From Lachnospiraceae bacterium (GTDB lineage: Bacteria; Bacillota; Clostridia; Lachnospirales; Lachnospiraceae): a stretch of 64,000 bases of DNA. The stretch covers positions 1 to 64,000 of the forward strand of contig JAAVZR010000015.1 in NCBI GenBank assembly GCA_022791755.1. Reading direction: 5' to 3'. The first letter of the stretch is position 1. Each line of letters begins with the position of its first letter. The notes under the pieces are model-generated. The model did not search any database, was not told where the DNA came from, and worked only from the letters and a program-made list of their open reading frames with translations. Positions 43,696 through 52,391 of this stretch are shown here, piece after piece. A program made the position numbers and the translations under genes.

Positions 43696-45669
43696 ATGAA
43701 CAGTATCCGCAAAAAAATCACAGTATGCCTGATGGCAACCGTCCTTACCGCGCTGATCTTAGTGGGCGCGGTAAGCATCGCACTGAATTACCGCAGTACC
43801 ATCGCCACAGTAGACCAGATGATGAGCGAAACCGCTGTGCTGGCAGCAGAGCGGGTGCAGCAGGAGCTGACAGCTTACAAAAACGTAGCCATGGACACCG
43901 GCTGTATTCCCCAACTTTCCGACGACACTGTGCCGGTGGAGGAAAAGCGCGCCATCATTGATGAACGCGTATCCATGCACGGTTTCCAGAGAGGCAACAT
44001 CGTGGGAACCGACGGCCTGAGCATCTTCGACGGAAACGACTACTCTGACCGGGAATATGTACGGCAGGCCATGCAGGGAAAGGTCTATGTGTCCGAACCG
44101 TTAATCAGCAAGGTGACAGGAGAGCTGTCCATCATGGTGGCGGCGCCTCTCTATGCCGACGGCAATCAGGGAGGCCAGATCGTCGGCGTGGTCTACTTCG
44201 TTCCGCCGGAGACCTTCTTAAACGACATCGTCTCTTCCATCAAGGTCAGCCCGAACAGCAACGCTTATATGATTAACAAAAACGGCGACACCATCGCCGA
44301 CGTCACCCTGGACACCATCACCACACAGAACATTGAGCGGGAAGCCCAGAGCGACTCTTCCTTAAAAGGGCTGGCTGCCATCCACGCAGAAATGCGACAG
44401 GGCAAAAATGGTTTCGGCAGCTTTCAGGCATCCGACGGCCCCCGCTACGCCGCCTATGCGCCGGTGAACGGCACCGACGGCTGGAGCGTAGCCATCACCG
44501 CCATGAAAAAAGATTATCTCACCGATACCTATGTGGGTATCTTCATTAACATACTGGTAATCATCGGCTCCAGTCTGGCTTCCGTCGCGGTGGCTGTCAA
44601 GCTGTCCAATAATATCAGCTCCCCGATGCAGGCCTGCTGCGCACGGATGAAGCTGCTGGTACAGGGAGACCTGAAGTCTCCCGTCCCCCAGGCAAACGGC
44701 CAGGACGAAACGGCACAGCTGACCCGCGCCACGGCGGATATGGTGAATGGGCTTAACATCATCATCAACGATATCGACCATCTGCTGAATGAGATGGCCA
44801 ACCAGAATTTCGATATTCAGTCCAAATACAAGGATTCCTATGTGGGAGAATTCCAGAGTATCCTCTTGTCCATGCGCAACCTGAAGGTGAAGCTGAGCAC
44901 TACGATCCGTCAGATCGATTCCTCCGCCAGCCAGGTATCCAACGCCAGCGGGCAGGTCTCCAATGGAGCCCAGTCGCTGAGTCAGGGCTCCATCGAACAG
45001 GCCAGCGCCGTGGAGGAGCTGGCAGCCACCATCAACGATATCTCCAACAGCGCCACGAAGACGTCGGCTGCCGCCGATGAGGCAGGTCAGTTCGTGGGGC
45101 AGGCCGGCGCCCAGCTGGGAATCAGCGTAGGTTATGTCAAAGATCTCAACACGGCCATGGAACGGATCTCCAGATCCTCCGAAGAGATTTCCAAAATCAT
45201 CGCCACCATTGAGAATATCGCTTTCCAGACCAACATCCTGGCTCTGAACGCCTCTGTCGAGGCTGCCCGGGCCGGCACGGCCGGAAAAGGCTTCGCAGTG
45301 GTAGCGGACGAGGTACGCAACCTGGCCTCCAAATCCGATGAAGCCGCCAAGGCCACCAAGGAGCTGATCGAGAACTCCATCACAGCCGTCACAGAAGGCA
45401 GCCAGGTGGTGAACAAGGTCACCGAGGCCCTGGAGCAGACCAGCATCTACGCCGGCCATGTGACTACTCAGATGGATATCGTGGTCAAGGCCGTAGCCAG
45501 CCAGACCGTAGCCATCTCCCAGGTCACAGAAGGTATCGACCAGATTTCCAACGTGGTGCAGACCAACAGCGCCACCGCAGAAGAGAGTGCGGCAGCCAGT
45601 CAGCAGCTGTCTGCCGAGGCAAACAGTTTAAAACAGCTGGTGGATCAGTTTACCCTGGCCAGAGACTGA
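43696..45669 (+). CDS. Methyl-accepting chemotaxis protein
   Basis: The 657-residue receptor has a membrane helix at 10-32, an extracellular dCache-like sensor of about 240 residues ([19 protein letters not shown], then [17 protein letters not shown]), a second helix near 280-300, a HAMP-like segment and a signalling domain whose hairpin tip is [20 protein letters not shown]. No C-terminal methylation-enzyme tether (NWxxF) is present. It should signal to CheA/CheW. The ligand is unknown; small organic acids or amino acids are usual for this sensor class. ATG 43696 follows GAGGGGTGG. Confidence 0.93.
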   Translation: MNSIRKKITVCLMATVLTALILVGAVSIALNYRSTIATVDQMMSETAVLAAERVQQELTAYKNVAMDTGCIPQLSDDTVPVEEKRAIIDERVSMHGFQRGNIVGTDGLSIFDGNDYSDREYVRQAMQGKVYVSEPLISKVTGELSIMVAAPLYADGNQGGQIVGVVYFVPPETFLNDIVSSIKVSPNSNAYMINKNGDTIADVTLDTITTQNIEREAQSDSSLKGLAAIHAEMRQGKNGFGSFQASDGPRYAAYAPVNGTDGWSVAITAMKKDYLTDTYVGIFINILVIIGSSLASVAVAVKLSNNISSPMQACCARMKLLVQGDLKSPVPQANGQDETAQLTRATADMVNGLNIIINDIDHLLNEMANQNFDIQSKYKDSYVGEFQSILLSMRNLKVKLSTTIRQIDSSASQVSNASGQVSNGAQSLSQGSIEQASAVEELAATINDISNSATKTSAAADEAGQFVGQAGAQLGISVGYVKDLNTAMERISRSSEEISKIIATIENIAFQTNILALNASVEAARAGTAGKGFAVVADEVRNLASKSDEAAKATKELIENSITAVTEGSQVVNKVTEALEQTSIYAGHVTTQMDIVVKAVASQTVAISQVTEGIDQISNVVQTNSATAEESAAASQQLSAEANSLKQLVDQFTLARD

Positions 45670-45694
45670 AGGCCGGACTGAGAATGTCTTTACG

Positions 45695-45730
45695 AACGCC
45701 CCGATCTCAGATGAGACCGGGGCGTTTTTA
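45695..45730 (+). terminator. Terminator of the chemoreceptor gene
   Basis: A long stem, AACGCCCCG pairing with CGGGGCGTT and extended inward by TCTCA / TGAGA, followed by TTTTT. It lies 25 nt after the stop. Confidence 0.85.
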
Positions 45731-45741
45731 TGAAAACCCCG

Positions 45742-47859
45742 TCACAGCCCCAGCTCCTCAAACCGCCTCACCGGCGCACGGCAGGCCCCATTTTCACAGA
45801 GATACCACACCGTCTCCTCCGACACCGGATAGGCCGCGGTAAAAGGAGCCAGCCCGGACAGCTCTGCCTCATTGTCCGCTGTTTTCCAGAGAATGCTCAA
45901 TCCTGACGCCGGATGCTCCCGCAGCCAGGCGGTGAGCTCCTTTGGTACCTGGTTCCCGGTAAAGAGAAGCTCCCTGTGCGGTGCCAGCGCCTGTGTAAGC
46001 GCCAGCAGCCCGAAGCAGTATGCCTGGGGAACCGCTTCCATCTGTCCGGCCATATACCGGTGCTGCCGGCCGGCCGCCTCCTGAAACTGCGGTCTGCCCG
46101 TGAGCCGGGCCAACTGTTCCCACACCAGAGCCGTCACCGAATTGCCGGAGGGAAGCGCACCGTCGTAGCTCTCCTTAGGACGGGTAATCAGGCGTTCTCC
46201 CCGGTGCGCTGTCATAAAGCAGCCGCCGTTTTCCCGGTCCTCAAAGAATTCCTGTATCTGCCCGGCCCGAAGCACCGCTTCGCTCAGATACCGGATCTCA
46301 AAGGTCCCGCGGTACAGTTCCAAAAGCGCCAGGGCGTAGACGGCGTAGTCATAAAGCTGCCCGGCCTGCGCCGCCTCGTTCCCGCAAAAACGCAGAAACA
46401 GGTGATTTTCCTGATCGGTCATCGTCCGGCTGATCCATCGCTGCGCCTCCATGGCCGCCCGGGTGAAAGACCGGTCGTTCAGAATAACGCCCGCCCGCAC
46501 TAACGCAGCGATCGTCCAGCTGTTCCAGGACAACAGGATTTTATGGTCCGTAAAAAGCTCCGTGCGCGCCCTGCGATATTCGTACAGGCGTAGCAGACGG
46601 GGGTCTTCGGCCGTCCAGGCAGTATCACGGATCCCGATGCGGTCCGGAATACTCTTTCCTTCAAAATTCCCTTTCTCGCTTATGTCATACCGGCGGCAGA
46701 ATTCTTTCCCATCTCTGCGCCCCAGAACCCGCCTCACCTCTTCCGGCGTAAAGGCATAGTATTTCCCCTCCACGCCGTCGCTGTCCGCATCCTGCCCGCT
46801 GTAAAATCCGCCCTCCCCATCGGCCAGCTCCCGCAGAATATAGCCGACCGTCCGCCGCGCCACATCCTTATAGAGAGGATTTCCCGTCTGCCGGAAGGCT
46901 TCGCAGTATGTGAGAAGCAGAAGCGCATTGTCATACAGCATCTTTTCAAAATGGGGGATTTGCCACTGCCGGTCTGTGGAATAGCGGGAAAAGCCTCCGC
47001 CGATCTGGTCAAAGATCCCTCCGGCCGCCATGGCCTGCAGCGTGGCCTCTGTCATGGGAAGAGCCTGCGTCATATCCTTTGCCGTAAAATACCTCTGCGG
47101 GCTGTCCTCCGACGCAGAAATGCCCCCGGACGCGGCCTCCTCTTCGGCGCAGCGAAGCAAAAACAGAAGGATATGCGGGCTGGGAAATTTCGGAGCCGGA
47201 CCAAAGCCGCCCCAGTCCGGGTCAAAGCTCCGGCAAAGGTTATGGTAAGCCCGATACAAAAGGGCAGCCTCCGGCCTGTCCGACGCACCGGCAGACACCC
47301 CTTTGCGTGCCTCGGAAACGGATTGGCCCTGTGCTCCGGCAGCAGGCCGGCTCTGTATTCCGGCCTGCCGGCTTAAAAGCCCTGTCAGCTGCTTCGCGGC
47401 CTGCACCAGGCGCTCCCGGTCCGTATCCCATAAGGTCAGAAGGCGAGGCAGCAGTTCCATGAGCCCCGGCTGCCCATAGCGGGCCCTCTTGGGAAAATAT
47501 GTTCCGGCAAAGAAGGGCTCCTGCCGGGGCGTCATGCAGACGGTCAGCGGCCAGCCTCCGGAGCCGGTCAGTGCCTGGCAGGCCTCCATATAGACCGCAT
47601 CAATGTCCGGTCGTTCCTCCCGGTCTACCTTTATGCAGACAAACCCTGCCAAAAGCGCTCCCACTTCTGCGTCCTCAAAGGACTCGTGGGCCATCACATG
47701 ACACCAGTGACAGGTAGAGTAACCGATACTCAAAAAAACCGGCTTATCCTCAGACACAGCCTTCTCAAAGGCTTCCCGGCACCAGGGATACCAGTCTACG
47801 GTATTGTCTTTGTGTTGCAGCAGGTAAGGGGATTTTTCGTGTTCCAGTCGATTGGACAT
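45742..47859 (-). CDS. YyaL/DUF255 thioredoxin-domain protein
   Basis: The 705-residue protein starts [20 protein letters not shown], typical of the YyaL/SSP411 family. A thioredoxin-like domain has a CHWCH redox motif ([13 protein letters not shown]), and an (alpha/alpha)6 barrel like those of N-acylglucosamine 2-epimerase or glycosidases follows ([20 protein letters not shown]). Its cellular role is not established. Length and all core motifs are normal. Start ATG 47859 has GGAGG upstream. Confidence 0.92.
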   Translation of the reverse strand: MSNRLEHEKSPYLLQHKDNTVDWYPWCREAFEKAVSEDKPVFLSIGYSTCHWCHVMAHESFEDAEVGALLAGFVCIKVDREERPDIDAVYMEACQALTGSGGWPLTVCMTPRQEPFFAGTYFPKRARYGQPGLMELLPRLLTLWDTDRERLVQAAKQLTGLLSRQAGIQSRPAAGAQGQSVSEARKGVSAGASDRPEAALLYRAYHNLCRSFDPDWGGFGPAPKFPSPHILLFLLRCAEEEAASGGISASEDSPQRYFTAKDMTQALPMTEATLQAMAAGGIFDQIGGGFSRYSTDRQWQIPHFEKMLYDNALLLLTYCEAFRQTGNPLYKDVARRTVGYILRELADGEGGFYSGQDADSDGVEGKYYAFTPEEVRRVLGRRDGKEFCRRYDISEKGNFEGKSIPDRIGIRDTAWTAEDPRLLRLYEYRRARTELFTDHKILLSWNSWTIAALVRAGVILNDRSFTRAAMEAQRWISRTMTDQENHLFLRFCGNEAAQAGQLYDYAVYALALLELYRGTFEIRYLSEAVLRAGQIQEFFEDRENGGCFMTAHRGERLITRPKESYDGALPSGNSVTALVWEQLARLTGRPQFQEAAGRQHRYMAGQMEAVPQAYCFGLLALTQALAPHRELLFTGNQVPKELTAWLREHPASGLSILWKTADNEAELSGLAPFTAAYPVSEETVWYLCENGACRAPVRRFEELGL

Positions 47860-47928
47860 AGCGGACCTCCATCTTTTTGGAGATAGTATGGCCTAAGGGT
47901 AAGGATTATACACCGAACAGATCGTTGG

Positions 47929-47957
47929 TTGACTTTCCCTTTGCCCACGGCTATAAT
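47929..47957 (+). promoter_or_regulatory. Near-consensus plus-strand promoter without an obvious gene
   Basis: TTGACT (47929-47934), 17-bp spacer, TATAAT (47952-47957). The only gene downstream on this strand is far away; the next gene, the acetyltransferase, is antisense. A weaker minus-strand promoter for the YyaL gene (TATAAT at 47905-47910) overlaps this region. Confidence 0.5.
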
Positions 47958-48052
47958 TTATACCATCGATATTTCAGAGAACAGAACTCACGGAACCGGC
48001 TCTGTAAAGCTCTCAGGAGGAAGGGGCCCTTCCCCCATCCATTTCTGCTTCC

Positions 48053-48562
48053 TCAGCGCCGTATGACATAACGGTCGTGGGGCATATCCACACCCCGGTA
48101 GTGTTTTATCCAGGTATCCACCACTGTCATACCGTTTCTGACAGCCACATTCTGAGAGGCCGTATTCGTGTTTCTGATGATGGAACAAACCTCATCCGCC
48201 TTTATAATTTCAAAAGCATACTTCTTACAGGCCTTTGCCGCTTCTGTGGCGTAACCTTTATGCCAATATGACCGATTGAAAAGATAACCGATTTCAAGTA
48301 CCTCCGTCCCTTTCCACGGCTGCATCGTCAGTCCGCACTGACCGATCATCTCACCGGTTTCTTTTAAGATCACCGCCCATAATCCAAAGTTCCATTGCTG
48401 ATAGCGGCTGATCTGTCTGTCCAGCCATTCCTGTACCTCCCTGTCGCTGAATGCCCCTTCATATGCATACATGGTATCTTCGTCCTGCAGAATTTTACAC
48501 AGAGAAGGAAAATCTCCCTGGTTCATCTCCCGCAAATATAAGCGCTCTGTGTCAAGTATCAT
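48053..48562 (-). CDS. GNAT-family N-acetyltransferase (RimJ/RimL type)
   Basis: The 169-residue acetyltransferase begins ILDTERLYLREMNQGDFPSL. It has the acetyl-CoA-binding pattern in MIGQCGLTMQPW and IGYLFNRSYWHKGYATEAAK. It resembles the RimJ/RimL branch that acetylates protein N-termini or small amines; the substrate is unknown. The start overlaps the restriction-enzyme gene by 11 nt, and AGGGAG lies upstream, so the gene is coupled to the R-M operon. Confidence 0.88.
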   Translation of the reverse strand: MILDTERLYLREMNQGDFPSLCKILQDEDTMYAYEGAFSDREVQEWLDRQISRYQQWNFGLWAVILKETGEMIGQCGLTMQPWKGTEVLEIGYLFNRSYWHKGYATEAAKACKKYAFEIIKADEVCSIIRNTNTASQNVAVRNGMTVVDTWIKHYRGVDMPHDRYVIRR

Positions 48563-49517
48563 TATGATTCTCCCTATGCCTTTCGTTTGAGTTTATTTCA
48601 TTTCTCGGTCCCAAAAACTTATCCCCATTCAAATGTATCATATGCTCCGGCATTTCGGCGATCCATACTTCAGTTTCCCATGCCAATGATTCCGAAAATT
48701 TCTTATAGGCCTTAAAATCCAGAAAAGCCGTAACGAAAATCTTTCCTGCTGTAACATTCTTTGTCATTTCTGTAATTTCCAGAATCCTCTTCGGGTCCAT
48801 GGGACCTACAGAGGTAACCGATTCCACAAAATAAATCCAATTCTTATCTGCTCTATACAGAACAACATCCGGCATCTTATCATGTAAAGTAATTTCAAAT
48901 CCTAACTCCACGAGCTTATCAACTTTCTTTACCAAATCTTTCTCTGTCGTATCGCCTACGTACAGACATTCTGAATTTGGAGCAAATCTCGGTGCAAATT
49001 CTTCAATGATTGCTTTCTGCAATTCATTATGTTTGCCTGCTGAAAATCTAAAATCAGACCCGTTAATCTTCACCGGCATCATTGTCATTTTCTTTTTGGA
49101 CGCATAAATATCCATCAACTTTTCATGATGCATAAGAAAATGATCCAATGATTTCTGCCATTCCACAGACTGAAATGTTCTCAGCATTTTCAATGTTTCT
49201 TCCGTAAGTCGGTATCTATAGTTTGGACTGTTTGTTGCCTTTCCATTATCCTCTACCAGAGCCGCCGTACGAAATCCATGTAATGCTTGTTTACGAAACG
49301 TTTCTCGACTGTTTTCTGCATATGTAGCCCCATAAAAGGCATTAGCAAACTGAATAATGTCATGAATACGAATCCACTCGTTCCCTGCTTCTTTCCATGA
49401 CATATCCGACTTAACATCTGCCATTGCCAACAGAACATAGCAGCATATATCCGCCTGCTGTGCTTTTGGCATACCCACCATCTTTAAAAACTCTCGTGCT
49501 TCCTCAACTTTACCCAC
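48552..49517 (-). CDS. BsuBI/PstI-type restriction endonuclease
   Basis: The 321-residue protein matches the BsuBI/PstI type II family. An N-terminal helical domain is followed by a nuclease core with LYVGDTTEKDLVKKVDKLVE, then PDVVLY and NWIYFVESVTSVGPMDPKR, which supply the PD-ExxxS-type active site. Family members cut CTGCAG. It starts with GTG at 49517, overlapping the methylase stop by 8 nt. AT-rich codon use differs from the core genes around it, suggesting horizontal transfer. Confidence 0.85.
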   Translation of the reverse strand: MGKVEEAREFLKMVGMPKAQQADICCYVLLAMADVKSDMSWKEAGNEWIRIHDIIQFANAFYGATYAENSRETFRKQALHGFRTAALVEDNGKATNSPNYRYRLTEETLKMLRTFQSVEWQKSLDHFLMHHEKLMDIYASKKKMTMMPVKINGSDFRFSAGKHNELQKAIIEEFAPRFAPNSECLYVGDTTEKDLVKKVDKLVELGFEITLHDKMPDVVLYRADKNWIYFVESVTSVGPMDPKRILEITEMTKNVTAGKIFVTAFLDFKAYKKFSESLAWETEVWIAEMPEHMIHLNGDKFLGPRNEINSNERHRENHNDT

Positions 49518-50997
49518 AATACCCCTCCAAAATCAAATCACAGTTTCTCTCCGATAAATCCTTCGATTCCATTAACTTTCTGCCCATTTCCTGTATACTT
49601 TCCATATCTGGCACAGGCATAGAATTTACTTCTGTAGAATTCACCTGTGTGGAGCCATTTAAAATCCGATAATAGTCATCATATAAAGTAGAGTTAAAAA
49701 TTACATACAAACCATACACCAGGCACTCTGACATTTCACCCGACAATCCATCAATAAAATTAATTTTATTTTGCGTACTGATTTTCGTATACTGCGGATA
49801 ATTCTTTGCTAAATATATTCCGCACTGCAATCTCCGTGGTTCTTCTTTTGCTGTAAATCGCTTTACAAACAAATAGTTTTTATTATCTTGCATAAGCCCA
49901 CGCTGATCCGTTACCACATATTCATGCTCTTTCTGAATAGGGAACCGCACTTTCCCCTGTTTTATGTGCTGCGAGTAGAACAAAGGGATTGCGCCTTCCT
50001 CTTCCTTGTCACGAAGACTATCACGTTTTCTGAAATCTACGGTTAATCCCGTTTTCATTTTCACACCAATTTCAGGCAACGTCTGAGTAAACTTATGCAA
50101 CCGTTTCAATACTGCTATCTCTCTATCACCGGTTACCAGATACACATAATAATCTTCACCGGAAACAACGAGATCATACGGTACTGTCAAAGAAGTTAAT
50201 TCATCAAAATCTTTGTTTGAATTAGAGGACGTAATTTTTACCTGTGTCGGATTTACAGACATTTTTCGGACTTTTATAATAATGGTTTCCTGCAATACGT
50301 CTTCCTTATCAAAAACTTTATCCCGACTCACAAATAAGTGAATATGTTCCAGTTTTCCTTCTCTCAAAAAATACTGTCGGAACCGCTTAAAGTACGCCCC
50401 TGATGTCCATGAGCGAGGAACAATATAAACCATTTCCCCTTCATCTTTTAAGTTAAAAAGTCCCATGGCCGCAAAAATAAAGTACATATTCGGCGCACCA
50501 TAACAAACTTCCGACATGGCTGTTGCTTCCGGTGCATCTTTCGGTATTTTCATATAAGGCGGATTCCCAATTACATAATCATATTTCATGGGATTAAGAT
50601 TCCCGCCTGTCATATGATTAAAGTCTAAATATTGACTTGTAATATAATTATCAATCCGAACAGTATATTTAACTACTTTACTTGAATGATTTTTGCAATA
50701 CTCCAAATTATCCTTTAATTGATCGAACACATTTTTATCATTCTCATAACAGGTCAACTCTATTTCTTTTACTGTGTCAAACTGCTCTGCCCATTCGATA
50801 AATGCACATGACAATATCCCCGAACCTGCCCCGGGGTCCAGGACCGTTACCTTCTGCTTATTGATTGGAGTTTCATACAAGTTTGCCATAAACCTTGCCG
50901 TTTCCATGCTTGTAAAAAACTGCCCATATTTTTTTCTCTCTTTCTTTGGCATACTATCTATATATAAATTCGTGAGTTCAATAATTTTTTCCAACAT
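49510..50997 (-). CDS. Adenine-N6 DNA methyltransferase of the R-M system
   Basis: The 495-residue enzyme has the SAM motif VLDPGAGSGILSCAF and the catalytic motif IGNPPYMKIP, as in Eco57I-like and M.PstI/M.BsuBI methylases. A C-terminal target-recognition domain follows. It should protect CTGCAG by methylating the adenine. It is the first gene of the operon, so the methylase is made before the nuclease. A strong promoter lies 34-62 nt upstream. Confidence 0.9.
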   Translation of the reverse strand: MLEKIIELTNLYIDSMPKKERKKYGQFFTSMETARFMANLYETPINKQKVTVLDPGAGSGILSCAFIEWAEQFDTVKEIELTCYENDKNVFDQLKDNLEYCKNHSSKVVKYTVRIDNYITSQYLDFNHMTGGNLNPMKYDYVIGNPPYMKIPKDAPEATAMSEVCYGAPNMYFIFAAMGLFNLKDEGEMVYIVPRSWTSGAYFKRFRQYFLREGKLEHIHLFVSRDKVFDKEDVLQETIIIKVRKMSVNPTQVKITSSNSNKDFDELTSLTVPYDLVVSGEDYYVYLVTGDREIAVLKRLHKFTQTLPEIGVKMKTGLTVDFRKRDSLRDKEEEGAIPLFYSQHIKQGKVRFPIQKEHEYVVTDQRGLMQDNKNYLFVKRFTAKEEPRRLQCGIYLAKNYPQYTKISTQNKINFIDGLSGEMSECLVYGLYVIFNSTLYDDYYRILNGSTQVNSTEVNSMPVPDMESIQEMGRKLMESKDLSERNCDLILEGYCG

Positions 50998-51030
50998 CTT
51001 ATCTCACCCCATATTCATCTATGTTATTAA

Positions 51031-51059
51031 ATTATACTCTATATTATTTTTGTTTTCAA
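51031..51059 (-). promoter_or_regulatory. Promoter of the R-M operon
   Basis: Minus strand TTGAAA (51054-51059), 17-bp spacer, TATAAT (51031-51036), 34 nt before the methylase start. No controller-protein box was recognised. Confidence 0.75.
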
Positions 51060-51192
51060 TATTTTCAGAACAAATGTTCTTTTCTTTTTTTAATGGCTGC
51101 CTCTAAACTATACCGTATTTTGACGAAAAAATCTATCAGAATATCCATCCCGCTCATTCTTCATTTTCACTTAAAAATTCACCTGTATCTAC

Positions 51193-51221
51193 TTGACAGG
51201 GAAAGAAAACCGTCGTAAAAC
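51193..51221 (+). promoter_or_regulatory. Promoter of the MarR-nitroreductase pair
   Basis: TTGACA (51193-51198), 17-bp spacer, TAAAAC (51216-51221), about 45 nt before the MarR start. The -35 is perfect and the -10 is weak. Confidence 0.55.
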
Positions 51222-51268
51222 AAAGTAAGATATCAGACTATCCAAAAACATACGATAGGAGATGCTAC

Positions 51269-51724
51269 ATGGAACGGGAAGAAGTACGGGTGTACGTCAA
51301 TCAATACTGCCACTTGCGGGATGTTCAATATGCTGCTTATGAACTGTATGCAAGAAAGCACTGTTTGACATCAAAGGAATTATTTGTGCTGGATATTATA
51401 TGGTTTGCCCCGGACGGATGTTTGCAGTCCGAAATCTGCGAACGGCTATCTGCCACAAAACAGACCGTCAGCGCCATTATCAAAAAATTCTGGAAAATGG
51501 GCTATCTGTCCTTGAGCGAGTCGGAAACTGACCGGCGCAATAAAATTGTCCGCTTTACCGAGGCAGGCATGGAATATACCAGAAAAATCATTCCCCCTGC
51601 TGCCAATGCGAAGATAGATGCCATGGCGGAATTGAGCGGTGAGGATATTGCTGAACTGGTACGGATAACCACACTATTTTCCAATCAAATGCTGAAAAAA
51701 TTCAACGAAATTAAGGAGTGTTGA
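51269..51724 (+). CDS. MarR-family transcriptional regulator
   Basis: The 151-residue winged-helix protein has the MarR core (GCLQSEICERLSATKQTVSA recognition region, then ESETDRRNKIVRFTEAG wing). It probably represses itself and the nitroreductase gene that begins inside its last codons, responding to a small aromatic or oxidising compound. The ribosome-binding site is GATAGGAG. The module is more AT-rich than the core genome. Confidence 0.9.
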   Translation: MEREEVRVYVNQYCHLRDVQYAAYELYARKHCLTSKELFVLDIIWFAPDGCLQSEICERLSATKQTVSAIIKKFWKMGYLSLSESETDRRNKIVRFTEAGMEYTRKIIPPAANAKIDAMAELSGEDIAELVRITTLFSNQMLKKFNEIKEC

Positions 51725-52326
51725 TGATGGAATTTTACCAAGTAATTAATAACAGGCGGAGCATCCGCCAATTTGAGGATAAGGAAATCCAAAGAGAGGT
51801 ATTGGAGCGGATTTTGGATGCCGGACTGAGAGCTCCGTCCTCTAATCACCAGCGGCGGTGGGATCTGGTGACATTGACGAACAAGGCCGTCATACACGAC
51901 CTTGCTCAAATCGTCCGCCCCTACCCCTGCCGTATTACAGAACCCAAAACACCACAACAAGAAATGTTTAAGATTGCTTATCCCCGCCAGCGCAGCATGA
52001 TTGAGGAATGTGCGTGTGTCGTCCTGCCATTCTTCAAGCAGAAGTATCCAATGACCGAAGATAAAAACGGTTACGGCCTGATGGACTACGGCGCAACGTG
52101 GGCGCTGGTCGAAAATATGCTTCTTGCCGCAACTGCGGAGGGGCTGGGGTCTGTCGTGCATATTCCAGTTAAGAAAGAACCGGAACAAATCAAAGAGTTT
52201 TTGAAAATCCCTGACGGCCGGTATCTTCCCACGCTGGTCATTCTCGGATACGCAAGCCCCAACGCCGAAGTGCCGTCCCAAGTAAAAGCAACTGTGGAAA
52301 ACAAAGTCCATTGGAATAAATGGTAA
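51724..52326 (+). CDS. Nitroreductase-family FMN enzyme
   Basis: The 200-residue protein starts with the FMN-binding NNRRSIRQFEDKEI and shows APSSNHQRRWD and GLGSVVHIPV, the usual nitroreductase pattern. It should reduce nitro or quinone compounds with NAD(P)H. The ATG at 51724 or 51727 follows AAGGAG at 51713-51718; it overlaps the MarR stop. The pair forms a typical inducible detoxification unit. Confidence 0.9.
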   Translation: MMEFYQVINNRRSIRQFEDKEIQREVLERILDAGLRAPSSNHQRRWDLVTLTNKAVIHDLAQIVRPYPCRITEPKTPQQEMFKIAYPRQRSMIEECACVVLPFFKQKYPMTEDKNGYGLMDYGATWALVENMLLAATAEGLGSVVHIPVKKEPEQIKEFLKIPDGRYLPTLVILGYASPNAEVPSQVKATVENKVHWNKW

Positions 52327-52391
52327 ACACAAAGAGAGGCAAACATGGAATTTGATGTGCCCCTAGCCAAACCGTTCTGAATCCTTATCTG

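Noticed and set aside
44362-45459. 365-codon minus-strand frame, glycine-rich
   Set aside because: Antisense of the chemoreceptor signalling domain.
51000-51268. Controller (C) protein gene for the restriction-modification system
   Set aside because: The short frames here are AT-rich noise without an HTH pattern.
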